This document shows, one piece after another, positions 43,305 through 52,524 of a stretch of 64,000 nt of DNA. Within the stretch, counting starts at the first letter, position 1; each line of letters starts with the position of its first letter. The stretch covers positions 6,324,001 through 6,388,000 of the forward strand of contig CP119311.1 in assembly GCA_029202545.1 (NCBI GenBank), given 5' to 3'. The notes under the pieces were generated by a model, which was not told where the DNA came from, did no database searches, and saw only the letters and a program-made list of their open reading frames with translations. A program made the translations under genes and the position numbers. This DNA is from Candidatus Pseudobacter hemicellulosilyticus (lineage in GTDB: Bacteria; Bacteroidota; Bacteroidia; Chitinophagales; Chitinophagaceae).

Positions 43305-46300
43305 AGGTCTGGGCCCGCGCCAGCCTTTATTCACCAAAACGTTACTGATTATGAGGCTATCCGCCCTACTACTGCTTATTTCCTTACATGCAGCGGCAGC
43401 TTCCTTCTCCCAGAATGTCACTATTTCGGTGAAGGAGGAAAAACTGGGTAAAGTGTTTACCCTGCTGCGCAAGCAGACCGGCTTCGATTTCTTCTGCGAC
43501 GCCCGGCTGCTGCGGGACGCCAATCCCGTAACGCTGACTGTCAGCAACAGGCCGCTGGCAGAAGTGCTGAAGCTGGCCCTGGCCAATCAATCCCTCAATT
43601 TTACGCTGGTGGACAATGCCATTGTCATCAGCCCCAAGCCTGCCCAGCCCAACTGGCAGCCCTCTGCCTGGGTCAGTATCACGGGCCGTGTGCTGGATGC
43701 CAGCACCAATACCCCCCTGCCCGGCGCCAGCATTGTGCAGAAAGGCACGCAGAACGCTTCCGCTTCCGATCAGCAGGGCAATTTTGTGGTCCGCTCGGAC
43801 AAGAATGAAGCCACCGTTGTGGTCAGCTCTATCGGGTATGAAACCCAGGAACTGACCCTGCGGGCGAACCAGCCTAATATTATCCGCATGGTGCGCAAAG
43901 CCGCCGATATGAGTGAGACCGTAGTAACGGGCATCATTGCACGCAAATCCGGCAGCTTCACCGGTGCCGCCACCACCTTCACGGCACAGGAACTGCGCCA
44001 GGCCGGCAACCGCAACCTGATCCAGAGCCTCCGCGCCCTGGACCCCTCTTTCCAGGTGGCCGAAAGTAACCTGCTGGGCTCCAACCCCAACCAGCTGCCC
44101 GATATCCAGGTCCGTGGCGCCAGCAACCTGCCCGACCTGCGCGGTGATTATACCGGCAGCCCCAACCTGCCCCTCTTTATCATGGACGGTTTTGAAGTCC
44201 CCCTGCAACGGGTGTTTGACCTGGACATGAACCGCGTGGAAAGGATCACCATCCTCAAGGACGCCACCGCCACCGCACTCTACGGCTCCCGCAGCGCCAA
44301 CGGCGTAGTGGTAATACAGACCAAGGAACCCGAGGCGGGTAAGATGCGGATCTCCTATACCGGCGATTTCACCCTGGAAACTCCTGATCTCCGGGAATAT
44401 AACCTGCTCAACGCCGCCCAGAAACTGGAGATAGAGAAAGCAGCAGGACTGTACTCCGCTCCCTATAACCTCACCACCCAGCAGGGACTGGACGAGCTGT
44501 ATAACCGCCGGCTGGCGGAGGTGAACCGCGGTGTCAATACCGACTGGATCTCCCAGCCGCTGCAAAATTCTTTCGGGCAAAGACATTATCTCTACCTGGA
44601 AGGCGGCGACCGCTCCCTGCGCTATGCCATGGACCTGTCCGCTAACCTGGCCAATGGGGTGATGAAAGAATCCGGTCGCAAGACCTATACCGGCGGCATG
44701 ATGCTCTCCTACCGCGTCAAAAACCTGCTGTTCCGCAATTACCTCTCGGTAACGCAGAACAAAGCCACCAACTCGCCCTATGGCGACTTCACCAGCTATG
44801 CCCGGATGAACCCCTACTGGCGCATGAAGGATGCCAATGGCAATATCCTCCAGGCCGTGGACAGCATCAGCACTTTTGGCTCTGTCAACTTCCCCGCACT
44901 GGTAGCCAACCCGCTCTACAACAGCACCCTCAATACGCAGGACTATTCCCAGTACCTGCAGGTAAATGATAATTTCTCGCTGGAATGGTTGATCAGCCCC
45001 GACCTCAAGCTGCGCAGCAATTTCAGCCTGCAAACACAGCGCAATGAATTCCATATTTTCAAACCCGCTGACCATACCGATTTCCTGAACTATGCCGAGG
45101 CCGATTATCTCCGCAAGGGCAGTTATACCCTGCAGAATGGTAAGACCAACCTCTATGAGTTCAGCACCTACCTGGATTTCAACCGGACCTTTGGCGGCAG
45201 GCACCTGTTCTATGCCACCGCCGGCGTGAACGGCTCGGACCAGTCGGGCAACACCAATACCCTGGTAGCGGAAGGCTTCCCCAGCCAGAACCTGGACGAT
45301 CCCGGTTATGGCGGTCAGTACCAGCAGGGCGGCAGGCCGCTCAGCAGTGATAATAAAAGTCGCCGCATCAGCTTCCTCTCCAATATCAACTACTCCTATG
45401 ACAACCGCTATGTGGCCGACCTGTCCGTGAGCACCGACGGTTCCTCCCGCTTTGGCAGCGACAACCGCTTTGCACCTTTCTGGGCCGTAGGCGCCGGCTG
45501 GAATATCCATAATGAAGCCTGGGCCAAATCCCTGCGGGCTATCAGCTACCTCAAGCTCCGCGCTTCCTATGGCAGCACCGGCACGCAGAACTTCCCCTCC
45601 TACCAGGCCATGACCACCTATAGCTATTTTACGCAGACCCGCTACCTCAACGCCATCGGCGCTTACCTGATCAGCCTGGGCAACAGCGAGCTGAAATGGC
45701 AGCAGAAGAATACCCTGAACATCGGCGCAGATATCACCCTGTTCCGCGGTAAACTTTCGCTCACAGCCAACTATTATGACGACCGCACCCAGAACCAGCT
45801 GATAGACCTCTCCATCCCGCCATCCATGGGCTTTGTGAGCTACAAGGAAAACCTGGGCGAGGTGAGCAACAAAGGGTATGAGCTGAACGCCCGCTACTTC
45901 CTGGTGCGCAATAACAGCAGCCGGTTCAGCTGGAGCGTGAACGCATCAGTATTCCACAACAGCAACAAGCTGCTGAAGATCTCCAACGCACTCAAAGCCT
46001 ATAACGAACAGCAGAACAAGGACCAGGTAGATAATAACAGTACCAGTCCCACCCTGCTGTACCAGGAAGGACAGTCCATCACCGCTATCTATACCGTCCG
46101 CTCCCTCGGCATTGATCCCGCCACCGGCCGGGAAGTATTCCTGAAAAGAGATGGTTCCAAAACCTTTGTATGGAGTGCGGAAGACAAGGTAGTGACCGGC
46201 GACGCCACGCCTGAGTTCCAGGGACTGTTCGGCACCAATATCATGTACCAGGGCTTTACCCTGAATGTGATCTTCCGGTATTATTTCGGTGGACAGTTGT

Positions 46301-46662
46301 ACAACCAGACCCTGGTAGACCGCGTGGAGAATGCAGATATCCGGTACAATGTGGACAACCGCGTATATGAAGGCAGGTGGCGCCAGCCCGGCGATCATAC
46401 CTTCTTCAAGAATGTGGCCGACCGCTCCGTGACCCTGCCCAGCTCCCGCTTTGTACAGGACGATAATGTACTGAACTGTGAATCGGTGAACCTGCAGTAT
46501 GATTTTGCACAGACAGCCTTCCTCAGGAAGCTGCCCCTGCAAACCCTGCGGCTGAACCTGTATGCCAACAATCCCTTCCGCATCAGCTCGGTGAAGCAGG
46601 AACGCGGACTGGCCTACCCCTTCGCCCAATCCTATTCATTCTCTATCCAAACTTCATTTTAA
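43282..46662 (+). CDS. SusC/RagA-type TonB-linked outer-membrane transporter
   Basis: 1126 residues. A long polar leader (MELRVLSKG...) precedes the hydrophobic signal (~25-40, ending AAAASFSQ), which is usual for STN-SusC proteins of this family. STN ~45-118 ('FTLLRKQTGFDFFCDARLL'), carboxypeptidase-like domain ~130-212 ('VLDASTNTPLPGASIVQKGT'), plug ~220-350 ('DIQVRGASNLPDL', 'ILKDATATALYGSRSANGVVVI'), barrel to the final Ser-Phe. Paired with SusD 16 bases downstream and controlled by the sigma/FecR pair upstream. The group that carries DUF4843 and PKD-like partners is often linked to peptidases and TlpA proteins. Confidence 0.94.
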   Translation: MELRVLSKGLGPRQPLFTKTLLIMRLSALLLLISLHAAAASFSQNVTISVKEEKLGKVFTLLRKQTGFDFFCDARLLRDANPVTLTVSNRPLAEVLKLALANQSLNFTLVDNAIVISPKPAQPNWQPSAWVSITGRVLDASTNTPLPGASIVQKGTQNASASDQQGNFVVRSDKNEATVVVSSIGYETQELTLRANQPNIIRMVRKAADMSETVVTGIIARKSGSFTGAATTFTAQELRQAGNRNLIQSLRALDPSFQVAESNLLGSNPNQLPDIQVRGASNLPDLRGDYTGSPNLPLFIMDGFEVPLQRVFDLDMNRVERITILKDATATALYGSRSANGVVVIQTKEPEAGKMRISYTGDFTLETPDLREYNLLNAAQKLEIEKAAGLYSAPYNLTTQQGLDELYNRRLAEVNRGVNTDWISQPLQNSFGQRHYLYLEGGDRSLRYAMDLSANLANGVMKESGRKTYTGGMMLSYRVKNLLFRNYLSVTQNKATNSPYGDFTSYARMNPYWRMKDANGNILQAVDSISTFGSVNFPALVANPLYNSTLNTQDYSQYLQVNDNFSLEWLISPDLKLRSNFSLQTQRNEFHIFKPADHTDFLNYAEADYLRKGSYTLQNGKTNLYEFSTYLDFNRTFGGRHLFYATAGVNGSDQSGNTNTLVAEGFPSQNLDDPGYGGQYQQGGRPLSSDNKSRRISFLSNINYSYDNRYVADLSVSTDGSSRFGSDNRFAPFWAVGAGWNIHNEAWAKSLRAISYLKLRASYGSTGTQNFPSYQAMTTYSYFTQTRYLNAIGAYLISLGNSELKWQQKNTLNIGADITLFRGKLSLTANYYDDRTQNQLIDLSIPPSMGFVSYKENLGEVSNKGYELNARYFLVRNNSSRFSWSVNASVFHNSNKLLKISNALKAYNEQQNKDQVDNNSTSPTLLYQEGQSITAIYTVRSLGIDPATGREVFLKRDGSKTFVWSAEDKVVTGDATPEFQGLFGTNIMYQGFTLNVIFRYYFGGQLYNQTLVDRVENADIRYNVDNRVYEGRWRQPGDHTFFKNVADRSVTLPSSRFVQDDNVLNCESVNLQYDFAQTAFLRKLPLQTLRLNLYANNPFRISSVKQERGLAYPFAQSYSFSIQTSF

Positions 46663-46678
46663 TAGCAATCCTTCAACT

Positions 46679-48091
46679 ATGCGCATGCAATCAACTATAG
46701 CCATCCTTTTCGCCGGCTTGCTGCTGACCTCCTGCAACAAGTGGCTGGATGTGCAACCGAAATCAGAGGTGAAAGATGAACAGCTGTTCTCCAATGCCCA
46801 GGGATTCAGGGACGCCCTCTATGGCGCGTACAACCTCATGACCGGTACAAATATGTACGGGGGCGAAATGACCATGGGCATGCTGAGCGGGCTGGCACAG
46901 GACTATGACCTCTCCAACCCTATCAGCAATTATTACAGCGTGGGCCGCTATGACTATAACGAAACACAATTGCAGGGCCGCCTGCTCACCGCCTGGCGGG
47001 GCAGCTACAATGTGATCGCCAACCTGAACAACCTGCTCAAACAAATTGAAGGCAAGCAGGGACTGTTCACCGGCAATGAATACAACCTGGTAAAAGGCGA
47101 AGCGCTGGGGCTGCGGGCCTACCTGCATTTCGACCTGCTGCGCCTCTTCGGTAACAGCTATGCTGCAGGTCGTGCCGATGCCGCTATTCCCTACGTCACC
47201 AGCTTCGGCAAAACCGTTACGCCACTGTCTACCGTGGAAGAAACCCTTAACAAATGCCTGGGCGATCTCACCGAGGCCAAAGCATTGTTGCAGAATGACC
47301 CGGTAAAACAAACCTCCGGCAACCCGCAATCGGCCACCGATATGCTGTATCGCCGGAGCTGCCATTTCAACAAGTTTGCCGTGGAAGGACTGATGGCCCG
47401 CATCTATCTCTACATGAACAACAAACCCGCCGCCCTGGCCGCTGCGCAGCAAGTGATCAACTCGGACCAGTTCCGGTTCATTGCGCAGAACGAAGTGTCC
47501 GTAGCCGCCGATCAGCGGGACCGGACCTTCTCGCCCGAGCAGGTGTTTGCCCTCTATATCTATAACCTGGTGACCTTTACCGATCAGCGTTTCCGCGGTA
47601 CGGCGCAGAACGACCGCCTCTTCAATTCGGCGGAGAACTACCGCAGCATCTTTGAGGTCAACAGCGGCGGCTCTACCGATTACCGGTACAACTATCTCCT
47701 GGAAACAGTGAACGGCCTGATCTATTCCTCCCGCTTCTGGCAGATAGAAGCAGCGCCTTCCGCAGTGAAATACCTGATGCCCCTGCTGCGCCTTTCGGAA
47801 ATGTATTATATAGCCGCCGAAAGCACGCCCGATGTAGCTGAAGGCATCGGTTACCTCAATGCCGTCCGCAGTCACCGCGGGATCGCTAACCTGTCCACCA
47901 GCCTGACCGCAGAACAGCTGCAGGCGGAATTGCTGAAAGAATACCGGAAAGAATTCTTCTCGGAAGGACAGACCTTTTATCTCTATAAGCGGCTACAGAC
48001 CGTGAACATTCCCGGTACCACCATCCCCGGCAGCAAAGCGGTGTATGTACCGCCTACGCCGCCTATTGAAAGTGAATACGGAAACCGTTGA
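46679..48091 (+). CDS. SusD/RagB-type nutrient-binding lipoprotein
   Basis: 470 residues, lipobox LLLTSC (Cys19), then NKWLDVQPKSEVKDEQLF, the usual SusD beginning. Helical repeats include 'AWRGSYNVIANLNNLLKQIEG' and 'KGEALGLRAYLHFDLLRLFG'; late 'MPLLRLSEMYYIAAES' and 'EYRKEFFSEGQTFYLYKRL' are family motifs. A second ATG lies two codons in. It forms the lid on the SusC barrel. Its stop is 23 bases before the DUF4843 ATG. Confidence 0.94.
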   Translation: MRMQSTIAILFAGLLLTSCNKWLDVQPKSEVKDEQLFSNAQGFRDALYGAYNLMTGTNMYGGEMTMGMLSGLAQDYDLSNPISNYYSVGRYDYNETQLQGRLLTAWRGSYNVIANLNNLLKQIEGKQGLFTGNEYNLVKGEALGLRAYLHFDLLRLFGNSYAAGRADAAIPYVTSFGKTVTPLSTVEETLNKCLGDLTEAKALLQNDPVKQTSGNPQSATDMLYRRSCHFNKFAVEGLMARIYLYMNNKPAALAAAQQVINSDQFRFIAQNEVSVAADQRDRTFSPEQVFALYIYNLVTFTDQRFRGTAQNDRLFNSAENYRSIFEVNSGGSTDYRYNYLLETVNGLIYSSRFWQIEAAPSAVKYLMPLLRLSEMYYIAAESTPDVAEGIGYLNAVRSHRGIANLSTSLTAEQLQAELLKEYRKEFFSEGQTFYLYKRLQTVNIPGTTIPGSKAVYVPPTPPIESEYGNR

Positions 48092-48114
48092 TTGGACAAA
48101 CCAAAAACTGCACA

Positions 48115-48840
48115 ATGACAAAAAAGATCTCCATACCCGGCTTACTGGTAGCACTGGTCACGGTCAGCAGCCTGCTGGCCACCAGCTGCACCAAGGATCC
48201 CCGGCTTGATTATACCAGCCCTGCCAGCGTTTATTTTTTCACCGACAGCCTGCTGTATATCCAGGACAGCGTCACCTTTTCCTTTGCCGTGCATGAAAGC
48301 AGTTTGCAGGTGGATACCGTGGCCATCCCGCTGAAACTGATGGGCGATGCCGAAGGGAAGGACCGCAGCTTTACCGTGGTGGCCGATCCGGCAAAGACCA
48401 CGGCCCAGGCAGGTGTGCATTATGATATCATCACCCCCAAAGTGAAAGCAGGCCAGTTCAAGGACAGCCTGCTGGTCAAAGTGTACAAGACCGCGGACCT
48501 GGCCAGCAAGGAAGTAAGGATAGCGCTGCGCATCACCGATGGCGGCGAACTGCTGCCCGGCGCTACGGAGCGACTGAACTACACCGTTAAGCTCAACAAT
48601 ATCCTCAGCAAACCTGATAACTGGGACATGCTGCTGATCGGTTTCTTTGGCCCCTACAGCGAGGCCAAGTACCGGTTCATCATTGATGTCACCGGCCTGG
48701 CAGTCTATAATTTCCGGACGCCTACCGGTGGCGTGGACTTCCAGTACTATATGTACCTGAAGCAAATCCTGCGGGCCGCCTTACAGGAACAGGGGCCCAT
48801 CTATGATGAGTCCAACAACCCTATTTCTTTCCCTGCGTAA
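48115..48840 (+). CDS. DUF4843-family lipoprotein
   Basis: 241 residues from the ATG at 48115 (MTKKISIPG); an upstream TTG frame overlaps the SusD stop. Lipobox LLATSC (Cys25), then TKDPRLDYTSPASVYFF. The DUF4843 features are visible: 'SFAVHESSLQVDTVAIPLKLMG' followed by 'AGVHYDII' and 'VRIALRITDGGELLPG'. It is a Calx-beta-like surface protein found only next to SusCD pairs. Probable role: extra ligand-binding subunit of the SusCD complex on the cell surface (inference). Confidence 0.9.
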   Translation: MTKKISIPGLLVALVTVSSLLATSCTKDPRLDYTSPASVYFFTDSLLYIQDSVTFSFAVHESSLQVDTVAIPLKLMGDAEGKDRSFTVVADPAKTTAQAGVHYDIITPKVKAGQFKDSLLVKVYKTADLASKEVRIALRITDGGELLPGATERLNYTVKLNNILSKPDNWDMLLIGFFGPYSEAKYRFIIDVTGLAVYNFRTPTGGVDFQYYMYLKQILRAALQEQGPIYDESNNPISFPA

Positions 48841-48861
48841 GCAGTCTAAATCATTCGCTGC

Positions 48862-50352
48862 ATGAACAGACTAAAAATGCTCCTTTCCCTTGCCGGCTTC
48901 GGCCTGCTGGCCGGTTGCTATAAGGACAAAGGCAATTACGATTATACCGAGCTGAACGAGATCAGTATCAGCACCAGCACTGATATTGTCAACGTAAAAC
49001 AATTTGACACGCTGAAAATTGATCCCGTGGTCACCCTCCAGGACCAGAGCGGCCAGGGCAAGCTGAAATATTCCTGGTACTATCTCAATCAGCTCAACCT
49101 GACCAGCTACGAGATCTCGAAGGATAAAAATATCCGCAGCGTCATCGGCGCCACGCCCGGCACCTATGAGCTGTACCTTAAAGTGACCGATAGCAGCACC
49201 GGCGTTGGCGCCTTCCACAAATTCCAGATGCAGGTGACCAGCAACCTGCCCGAAGGCTGGCTCTTCCTGTATGAAGCAGGCGCTGACTCTTCCGATGCCG
49301 CACTGATCCTGCCTTCCGGCCAGATCCTGGCCGACCTGCACCAGCTCTCCAACCAGAAAAGGATTGCCGGTCAGCCCCGCCAGATCGTGAACTACAGCGC
49401 CAACTGGAACAAACAGTATATTTTCACGCTCACCAGCAAAGGCTATACGTATATCAACCCGCTGGACTTCAAGATCATTGTACCGGCCGACAGTGCTTTT
49501 TACAGCCTGCCGCCCAACCTGGACCCTGTGGCCACTTTCCCCAACCCCGGCACCTGGTTCTTCAATGATTACCTGTTCAACGGTAAAAAGCTCTATGTGC
49601 GCCAATGGCCCGGGCCTATGGCCAAGCCTTACTTCGGCGCAGCGCTGGAAGGCGATTACCAGGCCGCTCCCTGGATCATGGGAACGCCCTATGACGCCTT
49701 TGGCGGTTATCCCGCAGTGATCTATGATGAGGCGCATAGCCGCTTTATGTACCTGCCGCCCAACCAGACCACGCTCACCACTTTTTCCAATACGCCCGCA
49801 GCCTTCAACATGAACAATATGGGCGGCAAAAAACTGCTCTTCGCCCATAATACGGAAGCAGGTTTTGCCACCGCCCTGTTCCAGCAGCCTGCCGATGACT
49901 CGCTGTTCATTTACCGGATGGACTTTGGCACCAACCGCGCCAACACTTTGCAGCTGCCCCCACCGGTGGACAGCATTGCTATTGACCTGTCCCGTGCGCC
50001 GGAGATGAAGTCGGCCAGCTTATTTGACCTCTCGCCCGATCTGCCACTGCTCTACTATGCCGTCAGCAATAAACTGTACAAGTATGACCTGGCCGGTAAT
50101 TTCAGCACGCTGATCTATACCTTCCCTGCCGGCGCCAGCATCACGGCCATCAATATGCTGGACCCGCAGAAATACAAGCCCTATCCCCTGGTAGGCCGCC
50201 GCTTTGCTGTGGCCACCCTGGAAAATGGCGAAGGCATCCTGTACGATTTCCCGGTAGCTCCTACCGGTTCCTTTACCGGGGATACCTACCAGACCCGCTA
50301 CAGCAACAGCTTTGGTAAGATCACCAGCATCAACTATAAAGTCAGCCTCTGA
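48862..50352 (+). CDS. PKD-like family surface lipoprotein
   Basis: 496 residues, lipobox GLLAGC (Cys19), then YKDKGNYDYTELNEISI, the standard start of this family. Residues ~30-125 form a PKD-like Ig domain ending in 'YELYLKVTDSSTGVGAFHKFQMQVT'. The remaining ~370 residues look like a beta-propeller ('GWLFLYEAGADSSDAALILPSGQ', 'LPLLYYAVSNKLYKYDLAGN'). It follows DUF4843 by 21 bases in the common SusC-SusD-DUF4843-PKD order. Likely a surface subunit that captures the same ligand; no enzymatic motif seen. Confidence 0.9.
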   Translation: MNRLKMLLSLAGFGLLAGCYKDKGNYDYTELNEISISTSTDIVNVKQFDTLKIDPVVTLQDQSGQGKLKYSWYYLNQLNLTSYEISKDKNIRSVIGATPGTYELYLKVTDSSTGVGAFHKFQMQVTSNLPEGWLFLYEAGADSSDAALILPSGQILADLHQLSNQKRIAGQPRQIVNYSANWNKQYIFTLTSKGYTYINPLDFKIIVPADSAFYSLPPNLDPVATFPNPGTWFFNDYLFNGKKLYVRQWPGPMAKPYFGAALEGDYQAAPWIMGTPYDAFGGYPAVIYDEAHSRFMYLPPNQTTLTTFSNTPAAFNMNNMGGKKLLFAHNTEAGFATALFQQPADDSLFIYRMDFGTNRANTLQLPPPVDSIAIDLSRAPEMKSASLFDLSPDLPLLYYAVSNKLYKYDLAGNFSTLIYTFPAGASITAINMLDPQKYKPYPLVGRRFAVATLENGEGILYDFPVAPTGSFTGDTYQTRYSNSFGKITSINYKVSL

Positions 50353-50385
50353 TGATTGTTCATCCATTATTATTTTAAGTTAGCC

Positions 50386-51564
50386 ATGAAACAACTACCC
50401 CTTATCGCGCTGGTCACTGCCCTGAACTACACAGGGCAGTGCCTGGCCGGTCAGGTGGCTGCTGCACCCATTGCAGACAGCGCCACCGTAAAAGTAAAAC
50501 TGCAACATGCCGAAGGACACCGGATCTATTTCTACCGGACCGATGGCCAGCAAATGATCCGTGATTCCGTGTATACCGAAGCCAATGGCTACCGCGTATA
50601 CCGGCTGCCAGCGGCGGAGGATCGCCTGCAACTGATGATGGTACAGGATCCCTATTTCAAAGTAGACCTCAGCAAGGGCGATGTACCACCACCGCAGCTG
50701 CAGTTCTACCTGAAAAAAGGCGCTACCATCACCATTGAAGGCAATGCCCTGGCGCCAGCGGCAGCCATGGTCAGCTCAGATGATCCCGATGTGCAGTTAT
50801 ATGAGACTTACCGTAAAGAACAGGACCTCCTGCAAATAAAAGCCTGGATGAATACCCGGACCAGCGGGCTGCTGGAATCCGTAAAGGATACCGCAGCTGT
50901 CAAAGCCCTGCGGAAAGACTGGGAAAAGGTCTTCCAGGACATAGATAAATACAAACGGGATTTTGTGTTCAGTCATCCCGGTACCCGCCCCGCCCTGGAG
51001 CTGTTCCAGCAATTTTACAAGCGCCTGGACACTGTGGAAGCCCGCCAGTTCTTTGAGCAGTTCCCGGCTGAATGGAAACAGTCCGGCACGGGTAAAGAGA
51101 TAGCCGCCTATTTCCAATCGCTCAACAGCACGGTGGCCGGGCAAAAACTACCCCTCTTCCGTTCTATGGGGATTGACGGGAAAATGGTGGATATCGCCAG
51201 ACTAAAAGACAAAGTGCTGATAGTGGATTTCTGGGGCAGTTGGTGTGGTCCCTGCCGCAGGAGCCATCCGCACCTCAAGGCACTCTATGATCAATACAAA
51301 AAGAAAGGACTGGAGATCATTGGCATTGCAGCCGAAGGCCCGTATGAACAATCCCAGCCCGTCTGGCGCAAAGCTGTGAAAGAAGATGGCATCAACTGGC
51401 TGCAGGTGCTCAATGACCCTGACAAAAATGACCTGGTCAAAGCCTTTGCCGTCACGGCCTTTCCTACCAAGTTCATAGTTGACCGCCAGGGCAATATTGT
51501 CCTCAAGCTGATAGGCGATGAACACGAAGAACTCGACAAAACCTTAGCGCAGCTGCTACCCTAA
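50386..51564 (+). CDS. TlpA-family thiol:disulfide protein with DUF4369-like N-terminus
   Basis: 392 residues from the ATG at 50386 (MKQLPLIALV; a TTG at 50356 overlaps less plausibly). Signal ~1-22. Residues ~33-125 are DUF4369-like strands; ~135-245 are helical; ~255-392 is a thioredoxin domain with Trp-Cys287-Gly-Pro-Cys290 and cis-Pro in TAFPTKF. It reduces or isomerises disulfides in the periplasm. Together with SusCD, a metalloprotease across the convergent boundary and PKD/DUF4843 proteins it suggests that disulfide-bearing peptides are handled. It starts 33 bases after the PKD gene. Confidence 0.92.
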   Translation: MKQLPLIALVTALNYTGQCLAGQVAAAPIADSATVKVKLQHAEGHRIYFYRTDGQQMIRDSVYTEANGYRVYRLPAAEDRLQLMMVQDPYFKVDLSKGDVPPPQLQFYLKKGATITIEGNALAPAAAMVSSDDPDVQLYETYRKEQDLLQIKAWMNTRTSGLLESVKDTAAVKALRKDWEKVFQDIDKYKRDFVFSHPGTRPALELFQQFYKRLDTVEARQFFEQFPAEWKQSGTGKEIAAYFQSLNSTVAGQKLPLFRSMGIDGKMVDIARLKDKVLIVDFWGSWCGPCRRSHPHLKALYDQYKKKGLEIIGIAAEGPYEQSQPVWRKAVKEDGINWLQVLNDPDKNDLVKAFAVTAFPTKFIVDRQGNIVLKLIGDEHEELDKTLAQLLP

Positions 51565-51579
51565 AATCATTACTATATT

Positions 51580-52524
51580 ATGCAAACACCCATTCTGAAA
51601 GTCGAAGGACTTTCACACAGGTATGCCGTGTCCTGGGCTATCCGGGATATCAACCTGGACATCAGCCAGCATGGCATTGTAGGCCTGCTGGGCTCCAACG
51701 GGGCCGGCAAATCCACCACTATGAATATTGTCTGCGGCGTCCTGAAACAGACGGCCGGCAAAGTGACCATCAACGGTATCAATCTCCAGGAGGATCCGGA
51801 AGCTGCCAAAAAACAGATCGGCTTCCTGCCCCAGAACCCGCCGCTATACCTTGACCTCACCGTAGATGAATACCTGATCCATTGTGCGCATATGCGTTCC
51901 CTGGAAAAGCAACGCATACCTGCCGCCCTGGCGGAAGCCAAGGAACGCTGTGGCATTGCTCATTTCAGCAAGCGGCTGATCCGTAACCTCAGCGGCGGCT
52001 ATCGCCAGCGCGTAGGCATTGCCCAGGCCATCATTCACCGGCCGCAGTTAGTTGTTCTGGACGAACCAACCAATGGCCTGGACCCTAACCAGATCATTGA
52101 AGTGCGTTCCCTCATCAAAGAGATCGCTGAAGACCGGGCGGTTATCTTTTCTTCCCATATCCTGTCGGAGGTACAGGTGCTCTGCAAAGAGATCCGGATG
52201 ATAGAAGCCGGTAAAATGGTCTTTGCCGGCAGCATGGATGCTTTCAACAACTATGTAGAGCCCCACAGCGTGCTGATGCTGCTGGACAACCCACCGGCCA
52301 AAGCAACCCTGTTACAGATACCCGGTATCACCAAAGTGGATTTCCTGACCAGCAACCAGGTGCGCGTCTATTTTTCCGGCGTACAAAAGATAACGGAAAC
52401 CCTGGTCAGCCTCAGCGTTCATGAGAACTGGCGCCTCCAGGAGATCAACTACGACCGCAGTTCCCTCGATGAGATCTTTGCACAACTCTCCAACCAATCC
52501 TCCAAACAAATTCCCGATGCATAA
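51580..52524 (+). CDS. ABC transporter ATP-binding protein, GldA-like
   Basis: 314 residues. Walker A GSNGAGKST (38-46), Q-loop Gln85, signature LSGGYRQR (137-144), Walker B LVVLDEP (157-163), and the switch His in SSHILSE. The ~80-residue C-terminal extension is typical of CcmA/NatA/GldA-type ATPases working with ABC-2 permeases. It overlaps the permease gene by 8 bases, so they are a unit. In this SusCD operon it may export a peptide or supply the envelope with a component; it is not evidence of gliding by itself. Confidence 0.92.
   Translation: MQTPILKVEGLSHRYAVSWAIRDINLDISQHGIVGLLGSNGAGKSTTMNIVCGVLKQTAGKVTINGINLQEDPEAAKKQIGFLPQNPPLYLDLTVDEYLIHCAHMRSLEKQRIPAALAEAKERCGIAHFSKRLIRNLSGGYRQRVGIAQAIIHRPQLVVLDEPTNGLDPNQIIEVRSLIKEIAEDRAVIFSSHILSEVQVLCKEIRMIEAGKMVFAGSMDAFNNYVEPHSVLMLLDNPPAKATLLQIPGITKVDFLTSNQVRVYFSGVQKITETLVSLSVHENWRLQEINYDRSSLDEIFAQLSNQSSKQIPDA

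Noticed and set aside
43384..45510. A 708-codon open frame on the minus strand inside susC.
   Set aside because: It is the mirror of a GC-rich coding frame, has low-complexity Gly/Val/Ile-rich composition and no domain. Similar long shadows lie opposite other receptor and lipoprotein genes (31692-33005, 33044-34240, 46763-47875).
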